A program made the position numbers and the translations under genes. Positions 30,526-39,659 of a stretch of 64,000 bases of DNA are shown here, piece after piece. How positions within the stretch are numbered: position 1 is the stretch's first letter; each line of letters starts with the position of its first letter. The notes beneath the pieces were generated by a model that was given only the letters and a program-made list of their open reading frames with translations, was not told the DNA's origin and ran no database searches. The DNA is from Levilactobacillus namurensis (lineage in GTDB: Bacteria; Bacillota; Bacilli; Lactobacillales; Lactobacillaceae). The stretch spans positions 2,170,001 through 2,234,000 of the forward strand of contig NZ_CP134159.1 in NCBI RefSeq assembly GCF_032197885.1, read 5' to 3'.

Positions 30526-30684
30526 GTGAGCCGTGAGGGCGGCCAGACAGGGCTCAGCCGTGAAATTTTCCTTGGTGAGCGTTCCTTAGCTCGCCTAGGA
30601 AAAGGCCCAGCTTCGAGACCGCCCTTTGGCTCGAAGTGGTGCCCACGGCGTTCCAGCCCTGTCTGGCCACCCGGTAAGGCGGAT
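30526..30684 (+). repeat. Structured palindromic element B2 (plus orientation)
   Basis: Best copy for reading the fold. P1 GGCCAGACAGGGCT (30541-30554) with AGCCCTGTCTGGCC (30655-30668); P2 GCCGTG (30557-30562) with CACGGC (30644-30649); P3 TTTTCCTTGGTGAGC (30566-30580) with GCTCGCCTAGGAAAA (30589-30603); P4 CTTCGAG (30611-30617) with CTCGAAG (30630-30636). P2 encloses P3 and P4, giving a three-way junction. GTGCCCAC joins P4 to P2. Confidence 0.88.
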
Positions 30685-30708
30685 GGCCTCCATCAGTGTT
30701 CGTGGAGC

Positions 30709-31062
30709 CTAAATCAATGTGAGGATGATGCCGACGACGATGAGGCCCGTGCCGGATAATAGGCTGAAGCGGGCTCCCGCCGTTATCCGAATCGGGGAGT
30801 TCTTGACCGTGGCGACGTCGTGCACGTCCACCTTTTCTCCGGGCAAAGCGTCCATCCCCTTACGCCGGCGATGACGCCACCCCGTAAAGAGGTGCCCGCG
30901 GACCAAGATCAAGATGGCCCCCACCACTAAGAGGACCAACCCCACCATGAATAACAGATTGCCGCTCTCCATCAGGGGCCGTCCTAACACCCGCATGACC
31001 AGGGCGACTAAGATGCCTAGGGCGATGACGCCCGTTCCCCAGCGTTGCCAATTCTTCTGCAA
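30709..31062 (-). CDS. Small membrane protein (117 aa, DUF3899-like)
   Basis: Three membrane segments are visible (about 11-27, 35-54 and 97-116), with a basic cytoplasmic loop GWRHRRRKGMDALPGEK between the second and third. The layout resembles DUF3899, but I am not certain of the family. TTG start at 31062 with AAAGGAG 9 nt upstream. It lies downstream of prs, past a terminator. Confidence 0.7.
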   Translation of the reverse strand: MQKNWQRWGTGVIALGILVALVMRVLGRPLMESGNLLFMVGLVLLVVGAILILVRGHLFTGWRHRRRKGMDALPGEKVDVHDVATVKNSPIRITAGARFSLLSGTGLIVVGIILTLI

Positions 31063-31103
31063 ACTCGCTCACTCCTTTAATCTCGTCTAAGTTCTGGTTA
31101 AAC

Positions 31104-31139
31104 AAAAAGACCTAGGTGACGCAACCGCCCCCAGGTCTT
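31104..31139 (-). terminator. Terminator of purR-glmU-prs
   Basis: On the minus strand AAGACCTGGG and CCTAGGTCTT arms enclose a 13-nt loop, followed by TTTTTG. Confidence 0.85.
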
Positions 31140-31153
31140 AACTTTGTCGTGTT

Positions 31154-32134
31154 TTATTGTTCGCTCCCGCGGAACCGGGTGTTGAACAACGGGCTAACTG
31201 GCCGGTTTTCGTTGATCCGCTTGATGGCTTGGCCAATCAGGGGACCGACTGAAATTTGTTCGATCTTATCGATTTGCTTGTCCGCCGTTAACTGAATCGA
31301 GTCCGTCACCACTAACTTCTTAATTGGCGAGTTCTTGATCCGTTCGATAGCGGGACCAGACAAGACCGGATGGGTACAACTAGCGTAGACTTCCTTAGCC
31401 CCAGCGTCCATCAACGCCTGCGAGCCTAAGGTAATCGTCCCCGCCGTGTCGATCATGTCATCAATCATGATGCACCGCTTGCCCTTGATGTCCCCGATGA
31501 TGTTCATGATTTCGGCAACGTTGGCCCGTGGCCGCCGCTTGTCGATAATCGCGATTGGGGCCTTCAAGAATTCAGCTAAGGCCCGTGCCCGGGTCACCCC
31601 ACCATGGTCGGGTGAAACCACCACGGCGTCTTCGGCCAAGCCACTCCGTAAGAAGTAGTCGGCTAACAGTGGGGCCCCCATCAAGTGGTCCACCGGCACG
31701 TCGAAGAAGCCTTGAATCTGGGCCGCATGCAAGTCTAACGCTAAGACGCGCGTGACACCGGCCGTTTGGAGCATATTGGCCACTAATTTAGCCGTAATTG
31801 GTTCCCGTGAACGGGCCTTCCGGTCTTGACGCGCATACCCGTAGTACGGAATGACCACGTTGATCGTGGCAGCACTCGCCCGCCGTAAGGCATCAATCAT
31901 AATCAACAGTTCCATCAAATTATCGTTGACGGGAGCTGAGGTGGATTGAATCACGTAAACGTGACTTCCGCGGACACTTTGTTCAATGTTAATCCGGATT
32001 TCGCCGTCACTGAACCGGTCCACCGACGTTTTCCCTAACTCTACACCAACTTCATCAGCAATCTTTTGCGCCAATGGTTTGTTTGAGTTTAACGCAAAAA
32101 TCTTTAATTTAGGGTCAAAATATTGCGTAGCCAT
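31154..32134 (-). CDS. prs: Ribose-phosphate pyrophosphokinase
   Basis: Makes PRPP from ribose 5-phosphate and ATP for nucleotide, His and Trp synthesis. Motifs: [32 protein letters not shown] (ATP site), [11 protein letters not shown] and the PRPP loop [10 protein letters not shown]. The ATG at 32134 follows GGAGG by 5 nt; an ATG six codons upstream would overlap this site. 326 residues. Last gene of purR-glmU-prs. Confidence 0.97.
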   Translation of the reverse strand: MATQYFDPKLKIFALNSNKPLAQKIADEVGVELGKTSVDRFSDGEIRINIEQSVRGSHVYVIQSTSAPVNDNLMELLIMIDALRRASAATINVVIPYYGYARQDRKARSREPITAKLVANMLQTAGVTRVLALDLHAAQIQGFFDVPVDHLMGAPLLADYFLRSGLAEDAVVVSPDHGGVTRARALAEFLKAPIAIIDKRRPRANVAEIMNIIGDIKGKRCIMIDDMIDTAGTITLGSQALMDAGAKEVYASCTHPVLSGPAIERIKNSPIKKLVVTDSIQLTADKQIDKIEQISVGPLIGQAIKRINENRPVSPLFNTRFRGSEQ

Positions 32135-32222
32135 AATTTCCTCCAATAGCAAGTAGCTGCCAGAATCACTACCATAATTTTATGTTATCCCGTTAGGAAA
32201 CACAAGCGTTTCTCTTGCCGGA

Positions 32223-33599
32223 TTATTCCCCGCGGTACGGGAGCTTTTGATAATAGTTCGGCTTGTTGGTCTGCCGTTGCCGCGCAATCGCCATGTCGTA
32301 CTGCTTAACGGCATCGGTAATCGTGGAGCCCGCCGCAATGAAGCTGTGGTCTGCGACGTCCAACGGCGCCACTAAGTTCGAGTTCGAGCCGATGAAGGCG
32401 TCATCGCCGACCACCGTCTCGTGCTTGTTCTTCCCGTCGTAGTTGACAAAGACCACGCCGCAGCCCACGTTAATGTGCTTGCCCAGCTTGGCATTGCCCA
32501 CGTAAGTCAAGTGGCCCACTTTGGTGCCCTCACCAATCGTGGCCTTCTTAACTTCCACAAAGTTACCCAGGTGAACCTTTGGCCCGATGTGGGATTCTGG
32601 ACGCAAATGACTGTTTGGTCCAATATTACTGCCGCTCGCCATGTCAGAATCTTCCAACAGCGACGACGTGACCGTCACGTGGTCCGCTAGCGTCGAGTTG
32701 CGAATCTCGGAGTGCGACCCGATGTAGCAGTCTTCACCGATGACCGTGTGGCCCTTCAGCTGAACGTTAGGTTCGATGATGGTGTCGGCCCCAATCTGAA
32801 CATCGGCGTCGATGTAGGTGGTGTCGGGGTCAATCAAGGTCACCCCGTCACGCATGTGCTGTACGTTGATCCGGTGCCGCATGACCTTGGTCGCCACGGA
32901 CAAGGCCACCCGGTCGTTAACGCCCATGGACTCGTCAAAGTCCTTCATCCGGTACGCACCCACGATGTCCCCCTGCTGCTTCAAGATTTCAATCACATCG
33001 GTCAGGTAGTATTCCCCCTGAGCGTTGTCGTTGGAGATCTCGTGGAGGGCCTTGAACAACTTCTGGTTGTCAAAGACGTAGACTCCCGTGTTGATTTCGT
33101 GGATTTCCTGTTCTTCGGAACTGGCATCCTTTTGTTCCACGATCTTTTCAACGATGCCAATGTTGTTCCGAACGATGCGGCCGTAGCCGGTCGGGTCGGG
33201 CGCCATCGAAGTCAGAATCGTGGCAGCCGCGTGCTTCGCTTCGTGGTACGCGAAAAGGTCTTCGAAGGTTTCCGCCCGGAACAATGGGGTATCCCCGCTC
33301 ACGATCAGCGTGGTCCCGGCTTCATCCTTTAAGACCGGTTCCGTCTGTAAGACCGCGTGGCCAGTTCCCAGTTGCTTCGCTTGTAACACGTACTGGGTCC
33401 GGTCGCCCAAGGTCGCCTTGACCTCATCGGCACCGTAACCTACGACCGTGACCACCTTGTCCATGTGGGTCTTTTCGACCTGGGTCAACACGTGGTCGAC
33501 CATCGCTTTCCCACAGACGCGGTGCAATACTTTATACAGTTTTGACTTCATCCGGGTTCCCTTACCGGCAGCCAGAATGATGGTATTTCTCGTACTCAT
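32223..33599 (-). CDS. glmU: Bifunctional UDP-N-acetylglucosamine pyrophosphorylase / glucosamine-1-phosphate acetyltransferase
   Basis: GlmU produces UDP-GlcNAc for wall synthesis. The N-terminal uridylyltransferase has [18 protein letters not shown]; the C-terminal left-handed beta helix shows hexapeptide repeats from about residue 250, and contains [18 protein letters not shown] and [17 protein letters not shown]. Length 458 is normal. It lies 12 bp after purR. Confidence 0.97.
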   Translation of the reverse strand: MSTRNTIILAAGKGTRMKSKLYKVLHRVCGKAMVDHVLTQVEKTHMDKVVTVVGYGADEVKATLGDRTQYVLQAKQLGTGHAVLQTEPVLKDEAGTTLIVSGDTPLFRAETFEDLFAYHEAKHAAATILTSMAPDPTGYGRIVRNNIGIVEKIVEQKDASSEEQEIHEINTGVYVFDNQKLFKALHEISNDNAQGEYYLTDVIEILKQQGDIVGAYRMKDFDESMGVNDRVALSVATKVMRHRINVQHMRDGVTLIDPDTTYIDADVQIGADTIIEPNVQLKGHTVIGEDCYIGSHSEIRNSTLADHVTVTSSLLEDSDMASGSNIGPNSHLRPESHIGPKVHLGNFVEVKKATIGEGTKVGHLTYVGNAKLGKHINVGCGVVFVNYDGKNKHETVVGDDAFIGSNSNLVAPLDVADHSFIAAGSTITDAVKQYDMAIARQRQTNKPNYYQKLPYRGE

Positions 33600-33611
33600 C
33601 GGACATATCCC

Positions 33612-34451
33612 CTAGTTTAATTGATTGTTTTCGTCACCAAAAATCTGCGTCAGGTAATTCCCTGGCGTCACCCGAATCTGTTCATCAGCCGTCTGCACCT
33701 TCAACAGGGAAGTGTACTTACTGATGGTCCGCTGACCATCGAAGTCGCCTTCCGCAAAGACGGCGACCCCGGCCAGTTGCGAATCAAATTCATCGACTAA
33801 TGAGCGCAGCCCCCCAACGGTGCCGCCGCCCTTCATGTAGTCGTCGACAATCAGGACCCGCGAACCCGGCTTGACGCTGCGCTTCGACAACGCCATCCGT
33901 TCGATTCGCTTGGTCGACCCGGACACGTAGTTGACACTCACGGTCGAGCCTTCGGTAATCTGGGAATCGTGCCGGGCAATCACGAACGGCACGTTCAGGT
34001 AGTTGGCCACGCTTTGCGCCAACGGAATTCCCTTAGCCGCAATCGTGACCACCACGTCGACCGTCTGGTTCAGGTACTGGGTCGCCAAGATCCGACCAAT
34101 CTGCCGTAACGCTGCGGGCCGGCCCAAGATATCGGACATGTACACGTAGCCCCCTGGCAGGTACCGGTCAGCTGCGGACAAATCATCGATCATTTCATCC
34201 ACGAACTGCTGGGCTTCTTCCCGTAAAATGTAGGGAATAAACCGCGCGCCACCGGCTGCACCGGGGACCGTCTCCAATAGTCCGGTTCCCCGGGCCTGGA
34301 AAGTGCGCTTCAGAATCGTCAGGTCTTCACTGATGGACGACTTGGCAGACTCATAGCGGGCCGCGAAGAACGTCAGCGACACCAGTTGATGCGGACGTTC
34401 CATTAAATAGCGGGTCATATCGACCAGCCGGTCACTTCTTCTGACTTTCAA
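33612..34451 (-). CDS. purR: Pur operon repressor PurR
   Basis: Gram-positive PurR senses PRPP and controls purine genes through PurBoxes. N-terminal winged helix (about 1-75, RSDRLVDMTRYLMERPH) and a C-terminal phosphoribosyltransferase-like domain with the PRPP loop VLIVDDYMKGGGT. The TTG at 34451 is used because GAGGTG lies 6 nt before it; a GTG three codons earlier overlaps the ribosome site. 279 residues. First gene of the operon; a PurBox lies in its promoter region. Confidence 0.95.
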   Translation of the reverse strand: MKVRRSDRLVDMTRYLMERPHQLVSLTFFAARYESAKSSISEDLTILKRTFQARGTGLLETVPGAAGGARFIPYILREEAQQFVDEMIDDLSAADRYLPGGYVYMSDILGRPAALRQIGRILATQYLNQTVDVVVTIAAKGIPLAQSVANYLNVPFVIARHDSQITEGSTVSVNYVSGSTKRIERMALSKRSVKPGSRVLIVDDYMKGGGTVGGLRSLVDEFDSQLAGVAVFAEGDFDGQRTISKYTSLLKVQTADEQIRVTPGNYLTQIFGDENNQLN

Positions 34452-34506
34452 CCTGTTCACCTCAATTGTTTTCTTTAGCGTTAATTGTATGCTTCATTTT
34501 ATCATA

Positions 34507-34519
34507 AATGTTCGGGTTT
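34507..34519 (-). promoter_or_regulatory. PurBox upstream of purR
   Basis: Minus-strand AAACCCGAACATT matches the PurBox consensus AWWWCCGAACWWT at 12 of 13 positions. It lies about 55 bp before purR, overlapping the spacer of a possible promoter with extended -10 TGATAAAAT, suggesting autoregulation. Confidence 0.6.
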
Positions 34520-34866
34520 TTCGTGGCATTTCCGTTAGAATTCAAAATTCGTGGGGAAAAATGATGCATTTGGAACCGCTCCCCTGACTGAACGCCTCAG
34601 GTTCCCGTCAGTTCGCGAATTATTCCGCAAAATCCCCCCTAAATATCAAACGCTGTCAGCCACCACTCCGCCCCTTTTACAAAATTAATTATAAACGTCA
34701 AATTATCACGAACGTTAACTTTTCAACTGACTGTGGGCTGGTGAAACCGGCACCAATGCCATTATACCTGGAGCGGAACCAGAATACTTTGTTCACGTCC
34801 TACTGGAATCATCCCCCGTGTCCTTTCCCAAATTTCAGCATACTCGGCGGCCCTAACCAGGACCAC
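34520..34866. other. Intergenic region between purR and pox
   Basis: About 350 bp with no supported gene. A second, weaker PurBox-like CACGAACGTTA occurs near 34707-34717. The stretch 34681-34720 is AT-rich and promoter-like on the minus strand (TTAACG, then TATAAT). A hypothetical plus-strand frame from 34741 has no ribosome site. Confidence 0.4.
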
Positions 34867-34906
34867 AAAAAGGTCGTTCGGAAGCTCACGCTTCCAAACG
34901 ACCTTT
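34867..34906 (-). terminator. Terminator of pox
   Basis: AAGGTCGTTCGGAAG (34870-34884) pairs with CTTCCAAACGACCTT (34891-34905); on the minus strand TTTTTG follows. Confidence 0.9.
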
Positions 34907-34939
34907 ATCAACTATTGGTTTCGTCACAGCATTCGCAAA

Positions 34940-36703
34940 TTACAGGGTGTCGCCCTTGGCCCGCAAGAGTTCCCCTAAGGAAGGCTGTTGCTTAGGATCA
35001 ATGTGGTTTTGCTTAGCATATTCATCGACCGCCGCTTGACCGTACAGCTTAGGGTCCAACGGCATGTAGGCCGTCCCAATGGGGTCATCGTCCTTGATCA
35101 CGGCGTTGACCACGATTGGCTTGGTGTTGCCCTGCGCCTGTAGGTCTTGGATGTGGTTGAAGACGTTCTCCACGTCGACCTTGTTCTTGACCGTGAAGCC
35201 AATTCCGCCTAACCCTTCGGCGACCTTGGCCCAGTCGGCCTCCGTCAGGTCGACCCCGTAGAGGTGCTGCCCCGTGGTGACCTGTTCGTTGTAGATGAAG
35301 CCGAACCGGTTATTGGTGAAGACCACGTTAATCACTGGCAACTGGTACCGGACTTCCGTGATCAGGTCGGGCGCTACCATCGCGAAGCCACCGTCACCGG
35401 AGAAGGACCAAGCTTGGGCGCCCTTAGCGGCGTTCAACGCCCCGGCTAACCCGGCTGGCAGGCCGTAACCCATGGTCGCAAACAATCCGGATAACGCGAA
35501 GCGCTGGTTCTGATCCATGGGGAGCCCACGAACGGCCCACTCGGATACGTTCCCGGTATCGACCCCGTAGATATCGTCAGGGCCGACTAAGGCAGCCACC
35601 TTCCGCATCACGGTCTCCGGTGCCAAGCCCTGGCTATCGTCTTGAGCCAGTTGCGCTAACCAAGCGTCCCAGTTCTGCTTGTTCTGCCGGTTCGCCCGCA
35701 GCCAATCGGTGGCTGGCAAGGTTTCTCCGGTCGCAATCATGGCCTGCAGGTACTGCTTGGCATCCCCTAGGACGGCGTAGTCCACGGGGACCATCTTTCC
35801 AATGTCAAAAGCGTTATCGTTCACTTGGATGATCTTGATGCCCTTTGGCCAGAACTGGGCAAACGGAAATTCGGACCCTAAGAAGAGAATCAGGTCGGTG
35901 TGCTGGAGGGCTTCGAACCCGGACTTAGACCCTAACCGGCCAAACGTTCCGATGGCGTTGGGGTGGTTGGTGGGAATCACGCCCGTGGCGGGAACCGTGT
36001 TCATGACCGGCAAGTTGAACTGCTCGCTGAACTTGACCAGTTCATCCCGCGCGCCCAGCAGGCCCCGACCGGCGTAGACCAGCGGGTGCTTAGCGGCCTT
36101 CAATAACGCCAAGGTCTTCTCGATCGCCACGGGATCAATCTGTTGCTTGTAGCTATTGGACACCAGGTTCGGGGTCTTAACGGGTTCGTAATCGATCTCC
36201 GTTGACGACAGGTTCTCCGGAATGATGACCACTGCGGGTCCCTTTTGCCGGTAAGCTTCACGGATGGCTTGGTTCACCACGTAAGGCAACTGTTCCGCGG
36301 TCGTGGCGGTCCGGTTATAGACGGCCACGTCACTGAACATCGGCGTCTCGTCCATTTCCTGGAAGTAGTTGGTGTTCATGGCCGCTTGGGGGACTTGTCC
36401 CACTAAGGCTAAGACGGGCACGTGATCCATCTTGGCATCATAGAGGCCGTTGAATAAGTGCGTCGCACCAGGACCGGCTGACCCGAAGGATACCCCGATC
36501 TTCCCCGTGTACTTGGCATCTGCCGTGGCGGCCAACGCCCCCACTTCCTCGTGGCGAACCTGAATGTACTGGATTCGATCCTTTTCTAGATAGAGGCCTT
36601 CAACGGTATGGTTGATCGACCCGCCGGGAATCCCATAAATATGGTCAACGCCCCAGGCTTCTAAAACTTTGACTAACGCTTGTCCTGCAATCATCTTAGT
36701 CAT
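34940..36703 (-). CDS. pox: Pyruvate oxidase
   Basis: Thiamine-diphosphate and FAD enzyme converting pyruvate, phosphate and oxygen to acetyl phosphate, CO2 and H2O2. The catalytic Glu is in VRHEEVGALA; the TPP motif runs from GDGGFAM to NNRFGFI; the FAD region lies in the middle third. The whole 587-residue sequence resembles Lactobacillus pyruvate oxidase rather than acetolactate synthase. The ATG at 36703 lies 11 nt after AGGAG; a GTG four codons earlier overlaps that site. Monocistronic. Confidence 0.93.
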   Translation of the reverse strand: MTKMIAGQALVKVLEAWGVDHIYGIPGGSINHTVEGLYLEKDRIQYIQVRHEEVGALAATADAKYTGKIGVSFGSAGPGATHLFNGLYDAKMDHVPVLALVGQVPQAAMNTNYFQEMDETPMFSDVAVYNRTATTAEQLPYVVNQAIREAYRQKGPAVVIIPENLSSTEIDYEPVKTPNLVSNSYKQQIDPVAIEKTLALLKAAKHPLVYAGRGLLGARDELVKFSEQFNLPVMNTVPATGVIPTNHPNAIGTFGRLGSKSGFEALQHTDLILFLGSEFPFAQFWPKGIKIIQVNDNAFDIGKMVPVDYAVLGDAKQYLQAMIATGETLPATDWLRANRQNKQNWDAWLAQLAQDDSQGLAPETVMRKVAALVGPDDIYGVDTGNVSEWAVRGLPMDQNQRFALSGLFATMGYGLPAGLAGALNAAKGAQAWSFSGDGGFAMVAPDLITEVRYQLPVINVVFTNNRFGFIYNEQVTTGQHLYGVDLTEADWAKVAEGLGGIGFTVKNKVDVENVFNHIQDLQAQGNTKPIVVNAVIKDDDPIGTAYMPLDPKLYGQAAVDEYAKQNHIDPKQQPSLGELLRAKGDTL

Positions 36704-36764
36704 CGTGAATCGCACTCCTTTACTGATTAAGTCCCCCGCAATTAGGGGCCAAATTGATTTTACA

Positions 36765-36780
36765 GGACATACTATAGTCC
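36765..36780. promoter_or_regulatory. Dyad in the pox promoter region
   Basis: GGACATACTATAGTCC is an inverted repeat GGAC-N8-GTCC around a TATAGT on the minus strand that could be the -10. It may be an operator; no regulator is assigned. Confidence 0.4.
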
Positions 36781-36923
36781 TTATTTTTAGGAAGCACCAG
36801 TATTTTCTCTTACTTTTCGTAAGTACATTTCTTCACAACTTGAAAAGGCCTCCATTACCGTCGTTTACGGTTTAAGAAAGATTGTCTCCCTCGCATGTCT
36901 TTCTCAACTTTCCCACCAGTCAC

Positions 36924-36964
36924 AAAAAACGCGCCCCACAGACCAACATCTGTGCAAGGCGCGT
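36924..36964 (-). terminator. Terminator of the metal ABC operon
   Basis: On the minus strand GACGCGCC and GGCGCGT-type arms, with an inner CACAGAT/CTGTG stem, are followed by TTTTTT. Confidence 0.88.
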
Positions 36965-36981
36965 CAACTTGAATTTTAATT

Positions 36982-37782
36982 TTATTTCGCCGCGGTCTGG
37001 AAATGTTGCCAGATCAACGCGATGAAGTAGAATGCGGCTTCGATGGCCGCAATGAAGAACGAGACGGGATAGTTGGTCACGTAACTCAACGCCAGTCCAC
37101 TCCAGACGCCCACTAAGGCCAAGACGATGGCTAAGCCCATCATGCCCCCGACCGTGTGGACGAAGTACTTGGCCGTCGCGGCAGGTAAGGTCAGGAGAAT
37201 GAAGATCAGTAACGACCCCACAATCTGGGCCGCCACACTGACACTCAACGCCAGTAGGACCAAGAACGTGATCGATAACGCGTTGGTCCACAGGCCTTTG
37301 ACCTGGGCCCCCGTATGGTCGAAGGAGTCAAACTTCAAGAAGCGGTAAATCACCAAGACAACCAGGAGGACCAGGAGCGACAGGACCAGCATCTGGGTCA
37401 CGTCACTGGCACTGATGCCAATCACACTCCCAAACAAGATGTTGGTCGCGTAGCTGGCATTCTTATTGGCCAACGACAAGAACAGGATCCCTAACCCGAT
37501 AAACAACGCCGAAATGGCGCTAGTCGCCGCTTCTCGCCGTTCGGCCCGGACGCTGAGTTGCCCCACGATGACCGAGCTGACCACCGTGAACAGGAGCATC
37601 CCGCTCAACGGCGTCCAGCCCGCAAAGATTCCAAAAGCCGCCCCGGAAAAGCCAATTTCGGAGAGCGTGTGGGTCAGAAAAGACATGTTACGGGCAATCA
37701 CGAAGACGCCCATGATGCCACAGATAATCGCAATAATGGTTCCGGCCGCGAACGCATTGCGCATGAATTCGTAACTAAACAC
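36982..37782 (-). CDS. Metal (Zn/Mn) ABC transporter permease
   Basis: ABC-3 family membrane component. About seven to eight hydrophobic segments over 266 residues, with the family stretch FLTHTLSEIGFSGAAFGI near residue 35. GTG at 37782 is chosen because GGAGGGG lies just upstream; it overlaps the end of the ATPase gene by 8 bp. Last gene of the three-gene importer. The metal cannot be deduced from this protein alone. Confidence 0.9.
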   Translation of the reverse strand: MFSYEFMRNAFAAGTIIAIICGIMGVFVIARNMSFLTHTLSEIGFSGAAFGIFAGWTPLSGMLLFTVVSSVIVGQLSVRAERREAATSAISALFIGLGILFLSLANKNASYATNILFGSVIGISASDVTQMLVLSLLVLLVVLVIYRFLKFDSFDHTGAQVKGLWTNALSITFLVLLALSVSVAAQIVGSLLIFILLTLPAATAKYFVHTVGGMMGLAIVLALVGVWSGLALSYVTNYPVSFFIAAIEAAFYFIALIWQHFQTAAK

Positions 37783-38467
37783 GTTCACCCCTCCAAACCT
37801 TTTCGTCCGTCAATGCCGCAATCGGTCCCTGCTCAGTTCCTTGCGGTGTCAGCATCAAGAAGTGTTGGCTGTACTTACGAGCCAACGGAATGTCGTGGGT
37901 GACAAAAAGAACGGTCAATCCCTGTTGCTGGTTCAACCATTGAACCAGGTCCAGCAACTCCGTCTTGGTCACGGGATCCAGGCTCGCCGTCGATTCGTCG
38001 AGGATCAACAGGCTGGGCGCTTCAACCAATGCTTGGGCTAAGTACGCTTTTTGCTTCTCGCCCCCCGAGGCCTGACCAATGGGCCGGGTGGCGATCTTTT
38101 CCAAGCCCGTTTCCGCCAAAATCTTGGCGACCCGCTGCCGCTCCGCGCGACTCAGCCACGGAAGCTTCCAGCCCGTCAGGTTCAACCCCACAAAGTCCCG
38201 AATCGTGAGCGGATAATCCGCATCGATATTGCGGAACTGCGGTACGTAGCCAATGCGCAGACTGGGGTCGTACACGACCTTACCCGTCGTGGGGCGGAGT
38301 TGGTGCAGAATCGTCCGCATCAGGGTGGTCTTCCCCACCCCGTTCTCCCCCACGATACTCCAGAATTCTCCGGGGCGGACGGTCAGGTTCAACTCGTTAA
38401 AAACGGGGTGGCCCGGAAAGGTCATCCCCAGATGGTTTAATTCTAAGATTGCTTGCGTCGTAGTCAT
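37775..38467 (-). CDS. Metal ABC transporter ATP-binding protein
   Basis: A 230-residue ABC ATPase: Walker A GENGVGKTTL, signature ASGGEKQK, Walker B LLILDESTASLD, and the H-loop His in VTHDIP. Its start codon overlaps the SBP stop (ATGA), so translation is coupled. ABC-3 partner of the genes on both sides. Confidence 0.95.
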   Translation of the reverse strand: MTTTQAILELNHLGMTFPGHPVFNELNLTVRPGEFWSIVGENGVGKTTLMRTILHQLRPTTGKVVYDPSLRIGYVPQFRNIDADYPLTIRDFVGLNLTGWKLPWLSRAERQRVAKILAETGLEKIATRPIGQASGGEKQKAYLAQALVEAPSLLILDESTASLDPVTKTELLDLVQWLNQQQGLTVLFVTHDIPLARKYSQHFLMLTPQGTEQGPIAALTDEKVWRGERV

Positions 38468-39393
38468 TCAGACGTCCTCGCTTCCTGTTGAATCCGTAAG
38501 ACTTGTCGATACTGGCCCGCCATCCACTCACGGTACGTGGTGTGCACCGGCATGGTCTCGGTAACTTTGACCACCGGCACCCGATACTTCCGGGCTAGCC
38601 GCACCATGGTCGCCACGTTATTGCTGGAGTTCTGGGTGTTCTCGACAAAAAAGGCGATTTTGTGATGTTTCAATTGGTACTGCAGGCGGGTGATGTCGGC
38701 GGGCGTGGGGTCACTGTCCTCTTCGATGGCCTGCGCAAAGTGCTGGTCACTGATGTGGTACCCCATGGCCTTCAGCGCTAGGCTAAACACGGGTTCGCTG
38801 ACCGCGACCGCTTGGCCATTCGCGTGTTGCTTGATGCGCTGTGCCAACTGGGGCAAAACGGCTAACTGGCGTTGGTACGCCGCACCGCGCCGTTGGAAAT
38901 CGCGGGCGTGGGCCGGGTCTAACGCGCTAAACTGCTTGACCAATTGGCGGGTCATGGTCCGCATCAGTTGCGGATCACTCCAGAGATGGGGGTTATCCCC
39001 CATCTTCCGTCCGACCAAAGTCCCCAACGTCAACGTATGAATCTGCGAATGCCCGTTAGCCGCCACTAGGCGTTCCATCCAACTGTCGTAACCCAAGCCG
39101 TTTTGAATCACCACGTTGGCCTTGGCGACCGTCTTGGCGGTCGCAATGTCGGGTTCGAAGCTCTCCGGATCAATGCTGGGACTGTTGATCACCGTGGTGA
39201 CCGTCCCCGCCGAACCCAAGATTTTTCGTGCCGCTTCACCATAGAAGTCTAGGCTGGCCACCACGTGGATGCCGTCGGTCTTCGTCGTGGTCCGTTGTGA
39301 GGTGGTCGCCTTACATCCCGTTAGGAATAAGGCCAGCGTTCCCACCATTAGGAGCACCACCGTTAGCCATCTTCTGCGCCGCACAAAATCCAT
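38464..39393 (-). CDS. Metal (Zn/Mn) ABC transporter substrate-binding lipoprotein
   Basis: Cluster A-I metal-binding protein. Lipoprotein signal with lipobox LTGC near residue 29, then VVASLDFYGEAA, NPHLWSDPQL with a metal His, a second His region at GYHISDQH and an acidic ligand region EEDSDPTPADI. There is no long His-rich loop, so zinc and manganese remain equally possible; the overlapping Fur-family dyad slightly favours zinc or iron-family control. ATG 39393 gives a sensible signal peptide; a longer frame would start inside the operator. Confidence 0.9.
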   Translation of the reverse strand: MDFVRRRRWLTVVLLMVGTLALFLTGCKATTSQRTTTKTDGIHVVASLDFYGEAARKILGSAGTVTTVINSPSIDPESFEPDIATAKTVAKANVVIQNGLGYDSWMERLVAANGHSQIHTLTLGTLVGRKMGDNPHLWSDPQLMRTMTRQLVKQFSALDPAHARDFQRRGAAYQRQLAVLPQLAQRIKQHANGQAVAVSEPVFSLALKAMGYHISDQHFAQAIEEDSDPTPADITRLQYQLKHHKIAFFVENTQNSSNNVATMVRLARKYRVPVVKVTETMPVHTTYREWMAGQYRQVLRIQQEARTSE

Positions 39394-39414
39394 CTCTTTT
39401 CGTCTTAAAGTTCT

Positions 39415-39439
39415 GTAAATGATAATTATTACCATTTAC
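39415..39439. promoter_or_regulatory. Fur-family (Zur-like) operator of the metal ABC operon
   Basis: A 25-bp near-perfect dyad centred in TGGTAATAATTATCA (minus strand), with flanking GTAAA/TTTAC extending it. The core matches the 7-1-7 box of Fur-family repressors with one change. It covers the predicted transcription start of the ABC operon. Confidence 0.75.
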
Positions 39440-39440
39440 C

Positions 39441-39468
39441 AGTTTATCGATTTTTGAAAGCTTGTCAA
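39441..39468 (-). promoter_or_regulatory. Promoter of the metal ABC operon
   Basis: On the minus strand consensus TTGACA (39468-39463), a 16-nt spacer and TAAACT (39446-39441), directly followed by the operator dyad. Confidence 0.65.
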
Positions 39469-39598
39469 TCTTTTTTCTAAATCTCTGCTTGGTCTTAACC
39501 CAATCATAACGTTTGTGGATACCCGCCAGCGTTCCGCGAACCTTAGCCTGGGCGAAGGGGCTTAGACTAGTTGCGCCCCCCGCTACCATAAATCAAGC

Positions 39599-39637
39599 GG
39601 GCGTCCAGACAGGAATCAGCCGTGTCTGGACGCCCGA
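39599..39637. repeat. Short perfect hairpin, possible remnant of the structured repeat
   Basis: GGGCGTCCAGACA and TGTCTGGACGCCC form a perfect 13-bp stem over an 11-nt loop containing CAGCCG. The words CCAGACAGG and CAGCCGTG also occur in elements B2, C2 and D. It could equally be a weak terminator of the hydrolase gene, though its T run is poor. Confidence 0.5.
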
Positions 39638-39659
39638 TGAGGCGGCTACGTCACCATCC

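Noticed and set aside
32712..33332. 206-aa plus-strand frame opposite glmU
   Set aside because: Antisense shadow with Val/His/Asp bias and no ribosome site; glmU is unambiguous.
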